Below, piece by piece: positions 8,856-19,049 of a DNA stretch of 64,000 bases (positions are counted from its first letter, which is position 1; every line of letters starts with the position of its first letter). The position numbers and the translations under genes are program-made. The notes below the pieces were generated by a model. That model was given only the letters and a program-made list of their open reading frames with translations. It searched no databases and was not told the DNA's origin. The DNA comes from Bacteroidota bacterium (GTDB lineage: Bacteria; Bacteroidota; Bacteroidia; Chitinophagales; Chitinophagaceae), in assembly GCA_018268035.1 (NCBI GenBank), contig JAFDXI010000073.1, positions 1 to 64,000 on the forward strand, read 5' to 3'.

Positions 8856-8954
8856 GAAATGTACTACAACATTAAGAAGTTTTTGTCTCTTACCTGGACA
8901 ACGTTACCAAGATAATGAAATTAAAATACAGGAATGAATTGTTGAATGTTCTGT

Positions 8955-9992
8955 TTATACAATCTCCCAAACTTCTTTTCCTCTTAATAATTTATCGAGA
9001 TTACCTGCACCTTTTGTGGCGATGGCATCATCCACCTGCATCTGTAAAATATCTTCATAACAAGGCCTGCTTGTTTCATAAAACACACCGAATGGTCTGG
9101 GCAAATGACCTTGCAATTGCGGATCATCAAACATCCGGATTAATATTTGAGCTTTGTAAAAATCAGACTCATCATGGATCCACAAATCATCAACACTTAC
9201 ATCTGCACCGAGTTCAGCAACAACAGGTTTATAACCATCTAACCTGATACCTTTATTTTTTGCAGCGCCAAACAATAACGGTTTTCCATTTTCAAGAAAC
9301 AAAGTTTCATCAGCTTTGGAAGATTTATCAGTAAACACTTCAAATGCACCATCATTAAAGATGTTGCAGTTTTGATAGATTTCAAGGAATGATGAACCCT
9401 TATGTTGATGAGAGCGGGTGAGCATTTCCTGCAAATGTTTTGGATCACGGTCCATAGTACGTGCAATAAAACTTGCATCAGCGCCCATCGCAAGAGCCAA
9501 TGGGTTAAAAGGATGATCAATGCTTCCAAATGGTGTGCTCTTCGTTACTTTTTTTGCTTCTGATGTTGGCGAGTATTGTCCTTTTGTTAAACCATAAATC
9601 TGGTTGTTGAACAATAAAATATTCAGATCAAAATTTCTGCGTAATACATGAATGATGTGGTTGCCGCCAATACTTAAACTGTCACCATCGCCGGTGATAA
9701 CCCATATACTCAATTCAGGCCTTGTTGCTTTTAAACCACTTGCAATTGCAGTTGCGCGGCCATGAATAGAATGCATGCCATAAGTATTCATGTAATAAGG
9801 GAAACGGCTGCTGCAGCCGATACCACTGATAAAAACTATATTTTCCCTGGGTACACCAATGGTGGGCATTACTTTCTGCACTTGCGCCAGGATGGAATAA
9901 TCGCCACATCCGGGGCACCAACGCACTTCCTGATCGGTAGCAAAATCTTTTGCTGTTAAAACCGGTGCGCCGTTCGTTGCTACACTTGTCAT
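8955..9992 (-). CDS. korB: 2-oxoacid:ferredoxin oxidoreductase, beta subunit
   Basis: This subunit binds thiamine diphosphate and catalyses CoA-dependent oxidative decarboxylation of 2-oxoacids (2-oxoglutarate or similar) with ferredoxin. Motifs are WCPGCG at 25-30, GDGD at 101-104 and NNQIYGLTKGQ at 129-139, the TPP/Mg site. The start is set at ATG 9992 (345 residues), because the upstream TTG falls inside a promoter box. The alpha subunit, usually directly upstream, is absent: the upstream neighbour is the divergent gnd gene. Confidence 0.9.
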   Translation of the reverse strand: MTSVATNGAPVLTAKDFATDQEVRWCPGCGDYSILAQVQKVMPTIGVPRENIVFISGIGCSSRFPYYMNTYGMHSIHGRATAIASGLKATRPELSIWVITGDGDSLSIGGNHIIHVLRRNFDLNILLFNNQIYGLTKGQYSPTSEAKKVTKSTPFGSIDHPFNPLALAMGADASFIARTMDRDPKHLQEMLTRSHQHKGSSFLEIYQNCNIFNDGAFEVFTDKSSKADETLFLENGKPLLFGAAKNKGIRLDGYKPVVAELGADVSVDDLWIHDESDFYKAQILIRMFDDPQLQGHLPRPFGVFYETSRPCYEDILQMQVDDAIATKGAGNLDKLLRGKEVWEIV

Positions 9993-10010
9993 ATCAATAA
10001 AATTGGAAAG

Positions 10011-10018
10011 CAAAGTTA
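10011..10018 (-). promoter_or_regulatory. -7 box for korB
   Basis: The minus strand reads TAACTTTG, matching TAnnTTTG, 18 bases before the ATG at 9992. It excludes the TTG at 10013 as start codon and gives a leader of about 11 bases. Confidence 0.45.
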
Positions 10019-10101
10019 GGGATTGTAAGCGGATACCTCATCATTAACAACCAACAGTAAGTGGTTTTATATAACTTGCAGCTCTGAAAAAAATTTTTGA
10101 T

Positions 10102-11514
10102 ATGGAAAATACGGCGTATGATTTTGGAATGATTGGCCTTGGTGTGATGGGGAGTAATTTTTTGTTGAACATGGCCGACAAAGGTTATAAAGTAATTGGC
10201 TTTGACCTTGATGATGCCAAAGCAAAAAAGCTGGAAAATGAAGCTACACCAGGCACAACAGTAAAAGGTGTAACAACGCTTGGAGCAATGGTGCAACAGT
10301 TAGATAAACCCAGAAGGATAATGATGCTGGTGCCTGCAGGTAAACCTGTTGATAGTGTTATTCAAAGTTTATTGCCATTGATTGAAAAAGATGATGTGAT
10401 AATTGATGGCGGTAATTCACATTATACAGATACACTGCGCAGGGTGAAAGAACTGGAACCAAAAGGTATCCATTTTATGGGGATGGGTGTAAGTGGTGGT
10501 GAGGAAGGTGCAAGACGTGGGCCAAGTATTATGCCCGGTGGTGATTTAGCAGCATGGAAACGTGTGCAACCTATGCTGGAAGCTGTTTCTGCAAAAGTTG
10601 ATGGTACACCTTGTGTAGCATACATGGGCAAAGATGCAGCAGGGCATTATGTGAAGATGGTGCACAATGGAATTGAATATGCAATTATGCAACTGATCAG
10701 TGAAGCTTATGATATGATGAAACGGGTATTGGATATGAACAATGATGAGCTTGCTTCAACTTTTAAAACGTGGAATGAAGCAGAGCTACAATCATATTTA
10801 ATTGAAATCACTGCATCAATATTTTTAAAAAATGATGATGTAACAGGTAAACGGCTTGTTGATGTTATCTCTGATAAAGCTGGCTCAAAAGGCACAGGCA
10901 AATGGACATCACAGGATGCAATGGAATTGCCTGTTGCTGTACCAACGATTGATACTGCTGTTGCATTGCGGACGCTTTCCGGTTATAAAGATGAAAGGGT
11001 GAATGCATCTGAATTGTACCAACCTGCAATAAAAGAAATAAAAAAAGGTACCGAAGCTGATATCAAAAAAATTAAAGACGCTTTATATTTTTCAACCATC
11101 ATTTGTTATGCACAAGGGTTGGCGATGTTGAATAAAGCATCTGCAGAATTGAATATGGATATACCGCTTTCTGATGTAGTGAAAATATGGAGAGGCGGTT
11201 GCATCATCCGCTCTTCATTGCTGGAAATATTTTACAAAGCTTATATAAAGGATAAATCATTATCTAATATTTTACTCAATAAAAATATTGCCAGGCTGAT
11301 AAAGAAGACAGAAAAGAATGCACGTGCTGTTACAAAGCTGGCACTTCAAAGCAAAATACCTGTTACTGCTTTAAGCAGTTCTATCGGATATTTTGATGCT
11401 TACTGTTCTGCTAATATGCCTACAAATTTAATACAGGCACAACGTGATTTTTTTGGCGCACACACTTACCAGAGAATTGATATGGAAGGGATTTTTCATA
11501 CTAAATGGGATTAA
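10102..11514 (+). CDS. gnd: 6-phosphogluconate dehydrogenase (decarboxylating)
   Basis: The enzyme converts 6-phosphogluconate to ribulose 5-phosphate with NADP and CO2 release in the oxidative pentose phosphate pathway. The 470-residue length is usual. The Rossmann motif GLGVMG is at 12-17, the substrate loop SGGEEGARRGPS begins at 131, and the catalytic Lys185 with His188, Asn189 and Glu192 is intact. It is followed after 91 bases by zwf in the same direction, so the two are probably expressed together. Confidence 0.95.
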   Translation: MENTAYDFGMIGLGVMGSNFLLNMADKGYKVIGFDLDDAKAKKLENEATPGTTVKGVTTLGAMVQQLDKPRRIMMLVPAGKPVDSVIQSLLPLIEKDDVIIDGGNSHYTDTLRRVKELEPKGIHFMGMGVSGGEEGARRGPSIMPGGDLAAWKRVQPMLEAVSAKVDGTPCVAYMGKDAAGHYVKMVHNGIEYAIMQLISEAYDMMKRVLDMNNDELASTFKTWNEAELQSYLIEITASIFLKNDDVTGKRLVDVISDKAGSKGTGKWTSQDAMELPVAVPTIDTAVALRTLSGYKDERVNASELYQPAIKEIKKGTEADIKKIKDALYFSTIICYAQGLAMLNKASAELNMDIPLSDVVKIWRGGCIIRSSLLEIFYKAYIKDKSLSNILLNKNIARLIKKTEKNARAVTKLALQSKIPVTALSSSIGYFDAYCSANMPTNLIQAQRDFFGAHTYQRIDMEGIFHTKWD

Positions 11515-11605
11515 CAATAATCCCGGTTTGCAACAAGCCTAATTCAATATTGGTGTAGTTGTTGCAAAAAATTTATTTAATGCAATCAGATAAACAATTT
11601 TTAAA

Positions 11606-13120
11606 ATGACAGATAACATAAATAAAAAACCACCTGCCTCCATAATATTTATTTTTGGAGGCAGTGGTGATTTAACTCAGAGAAAACTTACACCAGCTTT
11701 ATACAATTTATTTATTGATGGATGGATGCCCGATCAGTTTTCAATTGTCGGGATAGGCAGATCAATATACAGTGATGATAAATTCCGTGAACATCTTTTG
11801 GATGGCATCAAACAATTCAGTCGCAGGAAAGATGAACAAAATGGAAAATGGAAAGATTTTTCAGAACGCATTTCATACCTGCAAATGGATGTAGATGATG
11901 ATGCAGCTTATAAAGGCCTTGCAGAAAAAGTTAAAGCTTATGAAGCCCAATGCGGGTTTCATCCCAATGTCATATTCTATCTCGCTGTTGCACCACAATT
12001 GGTGCCTGATATTGCAAAAAGGTTGAATACGCTGCAGCTCTGCAATGAAAAACATTCAACAAGGATTGTAGTAGAAAAACCATTTGGCCATGACCTGGAG
12101 AGTGCAAAAAAATTAAACAGCTTATTAGGTGAATTATTTTCAGAAGACCAGATATATCGTATTGATCATTATCTCGGAAAAGAAACAGTACAAAACATTT
12201 TGGCGTTTCGTTTTGCCAATGCTTTGTTTGAACCCATTTGGAACAGGAATTATATAGACCATGTTCAAATCACTGTCGCTGAAACAGTAGGTGTTGAAGA
12301 CCGTGGAGGTTATTATGAGCAAAGTGGAGCATTGAGAGATATGGTACAAAACCATATTCTTCAACTACTTTGTATGGTAGCCATGGAGCCACCTGTAAAT
12401 TTTGAAGCCAATGAAATACGCAACAAGAAAGTAGCTATTTTAAATGCCATCAGAAAAATATCAAGGGAAGACGTTCACAATTACGCAGTACGTGGTCAAT
12501 ATAGCGATGGCTGGATGAAAGGTGAAAGGGTAAAAGCATACCGCCAGGAAGAAAAAGTAAATCCGGCATCTAATGTTGAAACCTTTGCTGCAGTAAAGTT
12601 TTACGTTGATAACTGGCGCTGGCACCGCATCCCATTTTACGTGCGTACCGGCAAGTATATGCATCAGAAAACTTCTGTTATCAATATTGTATTCAGGCCT
12701 GCACCCAATTATGCATTTCCACCTGAAGCCGCAGAAACATGGAGGCCCAACAGGCTTACTATCAGCATACAACCCGAGATGGATATACGCTTGCGTTTCC
12801 AGGCAAAACAACCCGGGCAAAGTATGATACTGACTCCTGTTGATATGGTGTTTAATTATAAAGATGCTTATCCTGAAGAACATGAACCTGAAGCTTATGA
12901 AACGCTTTTGTTAGATGTGATGGAAGGCGACCCATCCCACTTTATGCGGGCTGACCAGGTGGAAGCTGCATGGCAGGTTGTAATGCCTATCATAGAAGCA
13001 TGGGAACAAAGACAACCGGGAGATTTTCCCAACTATGCACCTGATAGCTGGGGCCCCGAAGATGCAGAGGCGCTCATTGCAAAAGATGGTCATACCTGGA
13101 TTACATTACCATCAAAATAA
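11606..13120 (+). CDS. zwf: Glucose-6-phosphate 1-dehydrogenase
   Basis: This enzyme is the first step of the oxidative pentose phosphate pathway, oxidising glucose 6-phosphate with NADP. The 504-residue protein has the nucleotide motif GGSGDL at 18-23 and the active-site signature RIDHYLGK at 185-192. It lies directly behind gnd. The 6-phosphogluconolactonase gene that often follows zwf in Bacteroidota is not found; 412 bases without a gene come next. Confidence 0.95.
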   Translation: MTDNINKKPPASIIFIFGGSGDLTQRKLTPALYNLFIDGWMPDQFSIVGIGRSIYSDDKFREHLLDGIKQFSRRKDEQNGKWKDFSERISYLQMDVDDDAAYKGLAEKVKAYEAQCGFHPNVIFYLAVAPQLVPDIAKRLNTLQLCNEKHSTRIVVEKPFGHDLESAKKLNSLLGELFSEDQIYRIDHYLGKETVQNILAFRFANALFEPIWNRNYIDHVQITVAETVGVEDRGGYYEQSGALRDMVQNHILQLLCMVAMEPPVNFEANEIRNKKVAILNAIRKISREDVHNYAVRGQYSDGWMKGERVKAYRQEEKVNPASNVETFAAVKFYVDNWRWHRIPFYVRTGKYMHQKTSVINIVFRPAPNYAFPPEAAETWRPNRLTISIQPEMDIRLRFQAKQPGQSMILTPVDMVFNYKDAYPEEHEPEAYETLLLDVMEGDPSHFMRADQVEAAWQVVMPIIEAWEQRQPGDFPNYAPDSWGPEDAEALIAKDGHTWITLPSK

Positions 13121-13532
13121 TGGATACATAAAAAGAATTGGATATTTTGTGAATGAAATTTTAGTATAAGTTTTTGAAGGTACATTAGTTTGGTGTTTGT
13201 AATGTCTATGAAAAAATAATTAGCATTTGAAATCTGTACTATCGGGCTGGAACACATTGTGTGATATCTTCATCGAGAAGAAAATAAAAAAGCTGGTAAA
13301 TAAATTTTTATTAAATATTGATAGCATCAAAAAAATAAAAATTAAAATCATGCAGGAAGGTTAGAAAAAGCCAACATCAAATTCAATATTTTCTTAGCTT
13401 TCTATCTTTATTATTGTCTCGCAGATGATGCAATTTTTCAACTAATATGCAAAAAATACAGGGTAATAATTTATAAATACAGGCTTACATTTTATATAAC
13501 AATCAATATTGAAATGACATAAGGTTTAGTAG
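13121..13532. other. Intergenic region without a recognisable gene
   Basis: The 412 bases between the converging zwf and MFS genes are very AT-rich, carry stops in all frames, and show no strong hairpin, repeat or RNA-like structure. The position would normally suit a pgl gene, but no trace of one is seen. Confidence 0.6.
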
Positions 13533-14762
13533 TTAGTTTGTTGCTTCTATATAATCCAAATCTTTATGATAGGTTTCTTCAGATATAAAAACAGCAATTA
13601 ACCCGATTATCAAAACAAATATGCCGGTTATCCATCCTGACTGCACATAATCGAAATGGGTTTGCAGCCAGACAAATAAAGGAGATACAATTACAGCAAG
13701 AGATCCGCGAACCATATTCGGCACAGTGGTAGCCACGGTTGCCCGGATGTTTGTACCAAATTGTTCTGCTGCCATCGTTACAAAAATTGTCCAGAAGCCA
13801 GCGCCAATACCTAAAACGATAGTCACCATATAAAAACTGAAGAGGCTGGCGCCCTGCAAATTGAAAAACCACCATATACCCACAGCCATGACAACATAAT
13901 AGAGGTATAAAACTTTCTTGCGACTCTTTAACCACATACTTAATAAACCTGCAAATAAACTGCTGATGGAGATAGCCGCATAAGAATACATCACTGCCTT
14001 GCCAGGATCAATTGTGCCCTGTATCCCCATCCTGTTGCCAAATTCTTTTGAGAAAGAAATAAGTATGCCGATGAGGTACCAAGCAGGCAAACCGATAAGG
14101 ATGGAGCTTAAATATTTTTTTAAACGTTTGCCATTTTTAAACAACATGAAAAAATTTCCTTTCTCTACATTTTTGTTTTGAATCGTCTTAAACATACCAG
14201 ATTCCAAAACGCCGGTACGGAGTAACAACAACACAAGGCCTAATCCACCACCAATAAAATAACATACACGCCAGCTAAATTCTTCATTCACAAAAAATGC
14301 TACTACTGCACCTGCAATGCCAACGCCTGCAATGATAGAAGTGCCCAATCCTCTTTTTTCTTTGGGTAATAATTCTGTAACAAGCGTAACACCGGCGCCC
14401 AGTTCACCTGCTAATCCAAGGCCTGTGATAAAACGTATCAAAGCATACATTTCAACAGATTGTACAAAACCATTGGCAATATTTCCAACAGAGTATAAAA
14501 TGATGGATGCAAAAAGTATTTTCAGCCTTCCTTTTTTATCACCCAGAACTCCCCATAAAATACCACCGAGTAATAAACCCAACATCTGCACATTTAAAAT
14601 AAACAACCCTTGTTTAGCAATCTCAGCATCATTCAATCCAAGAGAACGCAAAGAAGGGATGCGGATAATACTGAACAGCAACAAATCATAGATATCAACA
14701 AAATAACCTAACGCGGCTACTATCACCGCAAGGCTGAAAACAGAATGTTGCTTTTGCTGCAT
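13533..14762 (-). CDS. MFS transporter (metabolite:H+ symporter type)
   Basis: The 409-residue protein has about twelve membrane segments. The loop between segments 2 and 3 carries GVLGDKKGRLK, the MFS motif A region, and RFITGLGLAGELGAG follows, as in sugar or organic-acid symporters. The start is ATG at 14762. It is last in a three-gene minus-strand operon, with a 2-base gap after the DedA gene. The substrate is not predictable. Confidence 0.85.
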   Translation of the reverse strand: MQQKQHSVFSLAVIVAALGYFVDIYDLLLFSIIRIPSLRSLGLNDAEIAKQGLFILNVQMLGLLLGGILWGVLGDKKGRLKILFASIILYSVGNIANGFVQSVEMYALIRFITGLGLAGELGAGVTLVTELLPKEKRGLGTSIIAGVGIAGAVVAFFVNEEFSWRVCYFIGGGLGLVLLLLRTGVLESGMFKTIQNKNVEKGNFFMLFKNGKRLKKYLSSILIGLPAWYLIGILISFSKEFGNRMGIQGTIDPGKAVMYSYAAISISSLFAGLLSMWLKSRKKVLYLYYVVMAVGIWWFFNLQGASLFSFYMVTIVLGIGAGFWTIFVTMAAEQFGTNIRATVATTVPNMVRGSLAVIVSPLFVWLQTHFDYVQSGWITGIFVLIIGLIAVFISEETYHKDLDYIEATN

Positions 14763-14764
14763 TG

Positions 14765-15448
14765 TTATAATTTTTGAGAATTTGGTTTTTCTTTTCCAAA
14801 AATAAATTTGAATAAAATTGGCACAGTTGAAATGATCACGATAATGATAATGATGGTTTCAAGATGTTCTTTCAAATCAATTCCAAAATTATTGGACACC
14901 CATTTGTATAAAAAATGCCCTGTAAATAACATAGCGCCAACCCAGGCTACACAACCGATAATATTGAAATAGGTAAATTTCTTTTTTTCCATTTTCACCA
15001 CACCTGCTACTATCGGTGCAAATGTGCGGATGATGGGAACAAAGCGGGCTGCTACAATTGCCCAGCCACCATAACGATGATAAAATTCTGTAGCACGAAG
15101 CAGGTATTTTTTCTTGAAGAAAAAACTATCTTTTCTTTCATATAAAAAGTTGCCACTCTTCAGACCAAACCAATAACCAACAAAGTTGCCCAACACACCT
15201 GCAGCAGTAATAATTATCCATAATAACAACAGGTCAATATATTCATTAGATACAGGTATCAATTGTGAAGCAAGGTCGCGGCTGTAAATACCCGCAACAA
15301 ATAATAAGCTGTCTCCCGGCAGGAAAAAACCCGCAAACAAACCTGTCTCTGCAAAAATGATAAATAATAAAAGCCACAGACCCCCTATCTGTATATAGAA
15401 TTCAGGATTGATAAGGTCGTGCCATTGAAAATCTAAAAGATGAATCAT
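14765..15448 (-). CDS. DedA-family (VTT/SNARE-associated) membrane protein
   Basis: The 227-residue inner-membrane protein belongs to the DedA family, whose members act as lipid scramblase- or transporter-like proteins (for undecaprenyl phosphate in some). Visible family features are Glu34 in FAETGLF, the FFLPGDSLLF segment at 41-50, and RFVPIIR at 135-141 followed by Pro145 and Gly149. It sits between the symporter (18-base gap) and MFS genes in one operon. Confidence 0.88.
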   Translation of the reverse strand: MIHLLDFQWHDLINPEFYIQIGGLWLLLFIIFAETGLFAGFFLPGDSLLFVAGIYSRDLASQLIPVSNEYIDLLLLWIIITAAGVLGNFVGYWFGLKSGNFLYERKDSFFFKKKYLLRATEFYHRYGGWAIVAARFVPIIRTFAPIVAGVVKMEKKKFTYFNIIGCVAWVGAMLFTGHFLYKWVSNNFGIDLKEHLETIIIIIVIISTVPILFKFIFGKEKPNSQKL

Positions 15449-15466
15449 AAAAATGTTTAATAAAAT

Positions 15467-16705
15467 TTAATCGAGCGCTTTCTCCCATTTGCTTACTGCG
15501 CTTGTTGCCAATCCATTGCCCAACACGTTGGTAGCAGTCCTGAACATATCGCAAAAATGGTCAATTGGTAAAATCAATGCAACTCCTTCAGGTGGTATTT
15601 TAAACATAGCGCATGTAGCAGTTACCACCACCAATGATGCACGAGGCACACCTGCAATGCCTTTACTTGTCAGCATCAATACGAGCAACATGGTTAGCTG
15701 CGTGCCAAAATCAAGATGGACACCATAAGCCTGGGCAATAGCCATGCTGGCAAAAGTCATATACATCATACTGCCATCAAGATTAAATGAATAACCTAAT
15801 GGCAACACAAAAGATACAATCCTTGAATCACATCCGAACCTCTCCAACTCTTCAGTGAGTTTAGGAAAAACTGCTTCGCTGCTTGTTGTGCTGAATGCAA
15901 TGATTAATGGCTGGATAATATGTTTTAAAAGATTGGGCAGCCTTTTGTTTAAAATAATAAAACCAACAAAAATCAGCAATGCCCATAACAACAAAATACC
16001 AATCACGAAGTATAAAAAGTAATGCGCATAAAATGCAAAAATATGCGGGCCTTGTACAGCCATGACACCAGCAATAGCGCCGAAAACACCGAGTGGCGCT
16101 GTTGCCATCACATAACCCACCATTTTTAAAATAACATGTGAAACTGCATCAAGTCCTTTGATAACAATTTTCCCTTTTTCACCAATAGCCGCAGTGGCAA
16201 TACCAAACATAACAGAGAAAACAACTATCTGCAGTATCTGGTTTTCTGCCATAGAATCAACTACACTGATTGGGAAAACATGCTCCACAAAATTGAGCAG
16301 ACTAAATTGTTGAGTTTTACCAATGAGGTCTTTTGCACCTGATACATCTGCATTGCTTAAATCAATGACAGCGCCGGGTTGAAAAACATTTACCAGGAAC
16401 ATCCCGAGCAACAGACTTGCGAGTGATGCTGTGACAAACCATAATAAGGCTTTACCACCTACCCTGCCAACAGTTTTTACATCGCCTAATTTTGCAATAC
16501 CCACCACCAATGTTGAAAACACCAACGGCGCAATAATCATTTGCACCAATCGTAGAAATATGGTGGACAACAATTTTACGTTAGAAGAAAATGCATTCCT
16601 TGTTGATTCAGGATAATAAATAAAAACAATGTAGCCTGCAATTGCGCCCACAATCATTGCAATGAAAATATAGAGCGTAAGTTTATTGCCTTTTCCCATC
16701 AGCAT
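15467..16705 (-). CDS. Dicarboxylate/amino acid:cation symporter (DAACS family)
   Basis: The 412-residue protein is related to GltP and DctA and would import glutamate, aspartate or C4-dicarboxylates with Na+ or H+. The family hairpin FSTTSSEAVFPKL and the segment SFNLDGSMMYM of the substrate/cation site are present, with about eight membrane segments. It is first in the operon with the DedA and MFS genes. Which substrate is used is not decidable by eye. Confidence 0.9.
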   Translation of the reverse strand: MLMGKGNKLTLYIFIAMIVGAIAGYIVFIYYPESTRNAFSSNVKLLSTIFLRLVQMIIAPLVFSTLVVGIAKLGDVKTVGRVGGKALLWFVTASLASLLLGMFLVNVFQPGAVIDLSNADVSGAKDLIGKTQQFSLLNFVEHVFPISVVDSMAENQILQIVVFSVMFGIATAAIGEKGKIVIKGLDAVSHVILKMVGYVMATAPLGVFGAIAGVMAVQGPHIFAFYAHYFLYFVIGILLLWALLIFVGFIILNKRLPNLLKHIIQPLIIAFSTTSSEAVFPKLTEELERFGCDSRIVSFVLPLGYSFNLDGSMMYMTFASMAIAQAYGVHLDFGTQLTMLLVLMLTSKGIAGVPRASLVVVTATCAMFKIPPEGVALILPIDHFCDMFRTATNVLGNGLATSAVSKWEKALD

Positions 16706-16786
16706 AAATTGGGTTGCAATATAAGATTAATACCGGCTTACAAAAATCAATCTTAACAGCGGCAAGTTTAATTGATGAAACAGTAA

Positions 16787-17665
16787 TTATTTTAACGTAT
16801 TGACAATGCTGTCATAATATTTTTTCTCTTGTATAACTGATGATACATTTCCGCCAGGCGCTATTGAATCGCGTTCAATATAAATATGCCCATTGAAATG
16901 TTGCTTCTTCAATTCAGCAAGTATGGCCGGGAAATTAACTACTCCAGTACCTGCAACCACATCTTTTAATTTGGGGTCATTATATGCTGCAATATCTTTA
17001 AAATGTATGCCGATGATATGACCATCGAGTTTTTTTATTGCATCAAGTGGTTTAATGCCACTCTTTGGCCAATGGCCCAGGTCAGGACAAGCATAAAAGT
17101 TAGGATGATTTTTTATTGCCATTAAAGTGGTATCAGGGTTCCAGTAATGGCTTACACCTATCCAGTGATTGTGTATAGCAACTTTAATTCCATACACACC
17201 AGCGAGGCTATCAATACTATCCCACATCTTCATCGGTGGCTCTGTTGTTACATATTCAACACCTAACTCTTTTGCAATATCAAATTGTTTTTTCCATGAA
17301 GCAATTGTAGAATCACCAACGATATACAAGCTCTCTACTTTCAAACCTTTTTGTGCAATCATTGATTTTAATTTATCAATACTTGCCATTGACAACTGGC
17401 CGATAACCGAGTCTTTAAACTCTGGGCCAGCATCATGAAAGGTATTGGGTTCAACATAGATGAGCCCTGCACTGTCTGCACGATTTAAAGATGTTGGAAA
17501 ATCCACATCATGAAATGTCCAGAGTGCCACGCCGAATTTCCAGTCCTGCGGATTATTGACACCATCAACCTTTGCGAGTGAATCCATGGAACCGGCTTTT
17601 TGTGAAATATTATTACATGCAGAAAAAATTAAAATTACCAGCAGCGCTTTACTTATTTTTTTCAT
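16787..17665 (-). CDS. Lipoprotein with sugar phosphate isomerase/epimerase (xylose isomerase-like TIM barrel) domain
   Basis: The 292-residue protein has a lipoprotein signal with lipobox FSAC (Cys17), so it should be anchored in the periplasm or outer membrane. The rest is an AP endonuclease 2-type TIM barrel with likely metal-site segments VEPNTFHD, IHNHW, DLGHW, HFKD and YIERD. Proteins of this type are often annotated as sugar phosphate isomerases, but a periplasmic location argues against a phosphorylated sugar. It appears monocistronic. Confidence 0.8.
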   Translation of the reverse strand: MKKISKALLVILIFSACNNISQKAGSMDSLAKVDGVNNPQDWKFGVALWTFHDVDFPTSLNRADSAGLIYVEPNTFHDAGPEFKDSVIGQLSMASIDKLKSMIAQKGLKVESLYIVGDSTIASWKKQFDIAKELGVEYVTTEPPMKMWDSIDSLAGVYGIKVAIHNHWIGVSHYWNPDTTLMAIKNHPNFYACPDLGHWPKSGIKPLDAIKKLDGHIIGIHFKDIAAYNDPKLKDVVAGTGVVNFPAILAELKKQHFNGHIYIERDSIAPGGNVSSVIQEKKYYDSIVNTLK

Positions 17666-17850
17666 TCGTTTATTTTTTGTTTTGCAGTGTTTACAACGTT
17701 ATATCAAAACTGCAATGTATGAAAATGTGCGATCAGTTGCATCATCCTTAACTATACCTAAACTTCATCCTTCTTACGAAAGAGATATTTCATACAAAAA
17801 AATGTAATCAATGATTCCCCAGTTATAGTTTAAAAAATGCAACATTTTTT

Positions 17851-18135
17851 TCAGCCACTGTTTTTATTTTCTTTAATGTGTGCTTCCAATGTTTCCAAAA
17901 CATCTGCAAGAAAATGCGCATCTGTAGGTTTCCCATCAATCACTTTCCATTTCACCGGCGGCTTTTTATTGGGTGGTGCATTTCTTACAAGCGGGTAATC
18001 GTTTTGCAGTGTGAAATATTTGTTGCCAAGTGAAATTTTTATTCTTTGCACCTGTTCACTTTCATAAATCACATCACAATTCAAGCTTAGATTTTTTCCA
18101 TTCCAGGCAACATATATTTTAAAATATTTTTCCAT
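17851..18135 (-). CDS. Small protein of unknown function following the SRAP gene
   Basis: The 94-residue protein starts MEKYFKIYVAWNGKNLSLNC and shows an alternating beta-rich pattern, then a proline-rich segment (NAPPNKKPPVKW) and an acidic helix at the end. No signal peptide or known domain was recognised. It begins one base after the SRAP stop codon, so the two are co-transcribed. A role linked to abasic-site repair is suggested only by position. Confidence 0.6.
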   Translation of the reverse strand: MEKYFKIYVAWNGKNLSLNCDVIYESEQVQRIKISLGNKYFTLQNDYPLVRNAPPNKKPPVKWKVIDGKPTDAHFLADVLETLEAHIKENKNSG

Positions 18136-18136
18136 G

Positions 18137-18880
18137 CTATTCTAATTCCGGCAACTCATTATACAAAAAATATTCTGTTGGATTGGCATCAGATTTAAAC
18201 TGTTTTGAAATGGTGCGTGCCTGCATCAATTCAGCAGACAATTGATACGTCGCCAACTCTTTTATTTTTGTTTCATCAAGATTTCCAAATAACCAATCTG
18301 CTGCTTTATCTTCCGGCAATATAGTTGGCTGTCTTTTCTTTTTATTGTGAATTTGTTCCATCAGTGAATTTGCAGATGTAGTTACCAGTGCAACTGTTTC
18401 CAATATTTCACCTGTTGTTTTATCAGTCCAGGGTTGCCAGATTGCAGCGATATAAAAATATTCCTGTCCTTTCACATCAATGGAATAAGGATAAGCAATT
18501 TCTTTTTTTTCACCTTCAGGTTTAAAACTTCTCCATTCATAAAAATTTGAAACAGGCACAAGGCATCTTCTTTTCAATGCTGCATCCCTGAACATTTTAC
18601 TCTCCAATAATGTTTCACCTTTTGCATTCAGGAATGGAATGCCTTTCTTTCTTGTTGCCATCAAATCATCCATGCTTTTTGTCCAGAATGGGATAAACTC
18701 CCAATGCATTTCCACTACATCAAAATCATTTCCATTCCTGTTTTTGATGACGATGATATTACCATATTTAAAACCATCATTTAAAATATGCAACGCAGCC
18801 AAAGTGCCTAACTGCTTTTCAATATTTTTCAATTTTATTAAAGTGCTTTTACTCACACGCTGGCTCATGAAATAACACAT
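18137..18880 (-). CDS. SRAP-domain protein (YedK/HMCES-like abasic-site DNA-protein crosslinker)
   Basis: SRAP proteins form a covalent crosslink with abasic sites in single-stranded DNA through Cys2. The start is therefore set at ATG 18880 (MCYFMSQ), not the frame start seven codons upstream, because Met removal must expose this Cys. The other active-site residues fit: Asn85 in FLNAKGE, Glu115 in NFYEW and His178 in QIHNKKKRQP. At 247 residues it has normal length. It is followed after one base by a small unknown gene. Confidence 0.9.
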   Translation of the reverse strand: MCYFMSQRVSKSTLIKLKNIEKQLGTLAALHILNDGFKYGNIIVIKNRNGNDFDVVEMHWEFIPFWTKSMDDLMATRKKGIPFLNAKGETLLESKMFRDAALKRRCLVPVSNFYEWRSFKPEGEKKEIAYPYSIDVKGQEYFYIAAIWQPWTDKTTGEILETVALVTTSANSLMEQIHNKKKRQPTILPEDKAADWLFGNLDETKIKELATYQLSAELMQARTISKQFKSDANPTEYFLYNELPELE

Positions 18881-19049
18881 AGAAACATATTTTTTTTGCA
18901 ATATAAATTTAAAGGAATATAACGTTCAATTGCTGCAATACATCATCAGTCACATTGCAATAGTGTTGAACAGTTGAACACTTCGTCATCAGCATTGCGT
19001 TTATTGTTTTTCTATTTTTACAACTTCAAAAACATGAAAGATATTTTCA

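Noticed and set aside
9994..10296. Minus-strand frame of 100 codons between korB and gnd
   Set aside because: It overlaps the start of gnd on the opposite strand and covers the korB promoter; no domain is seen.
12461..12883. Minus-strand frame of 140 codons within zwf
   Set aside because: It is antisense to a fully conserved zwf and has no recognisable domain or start context.
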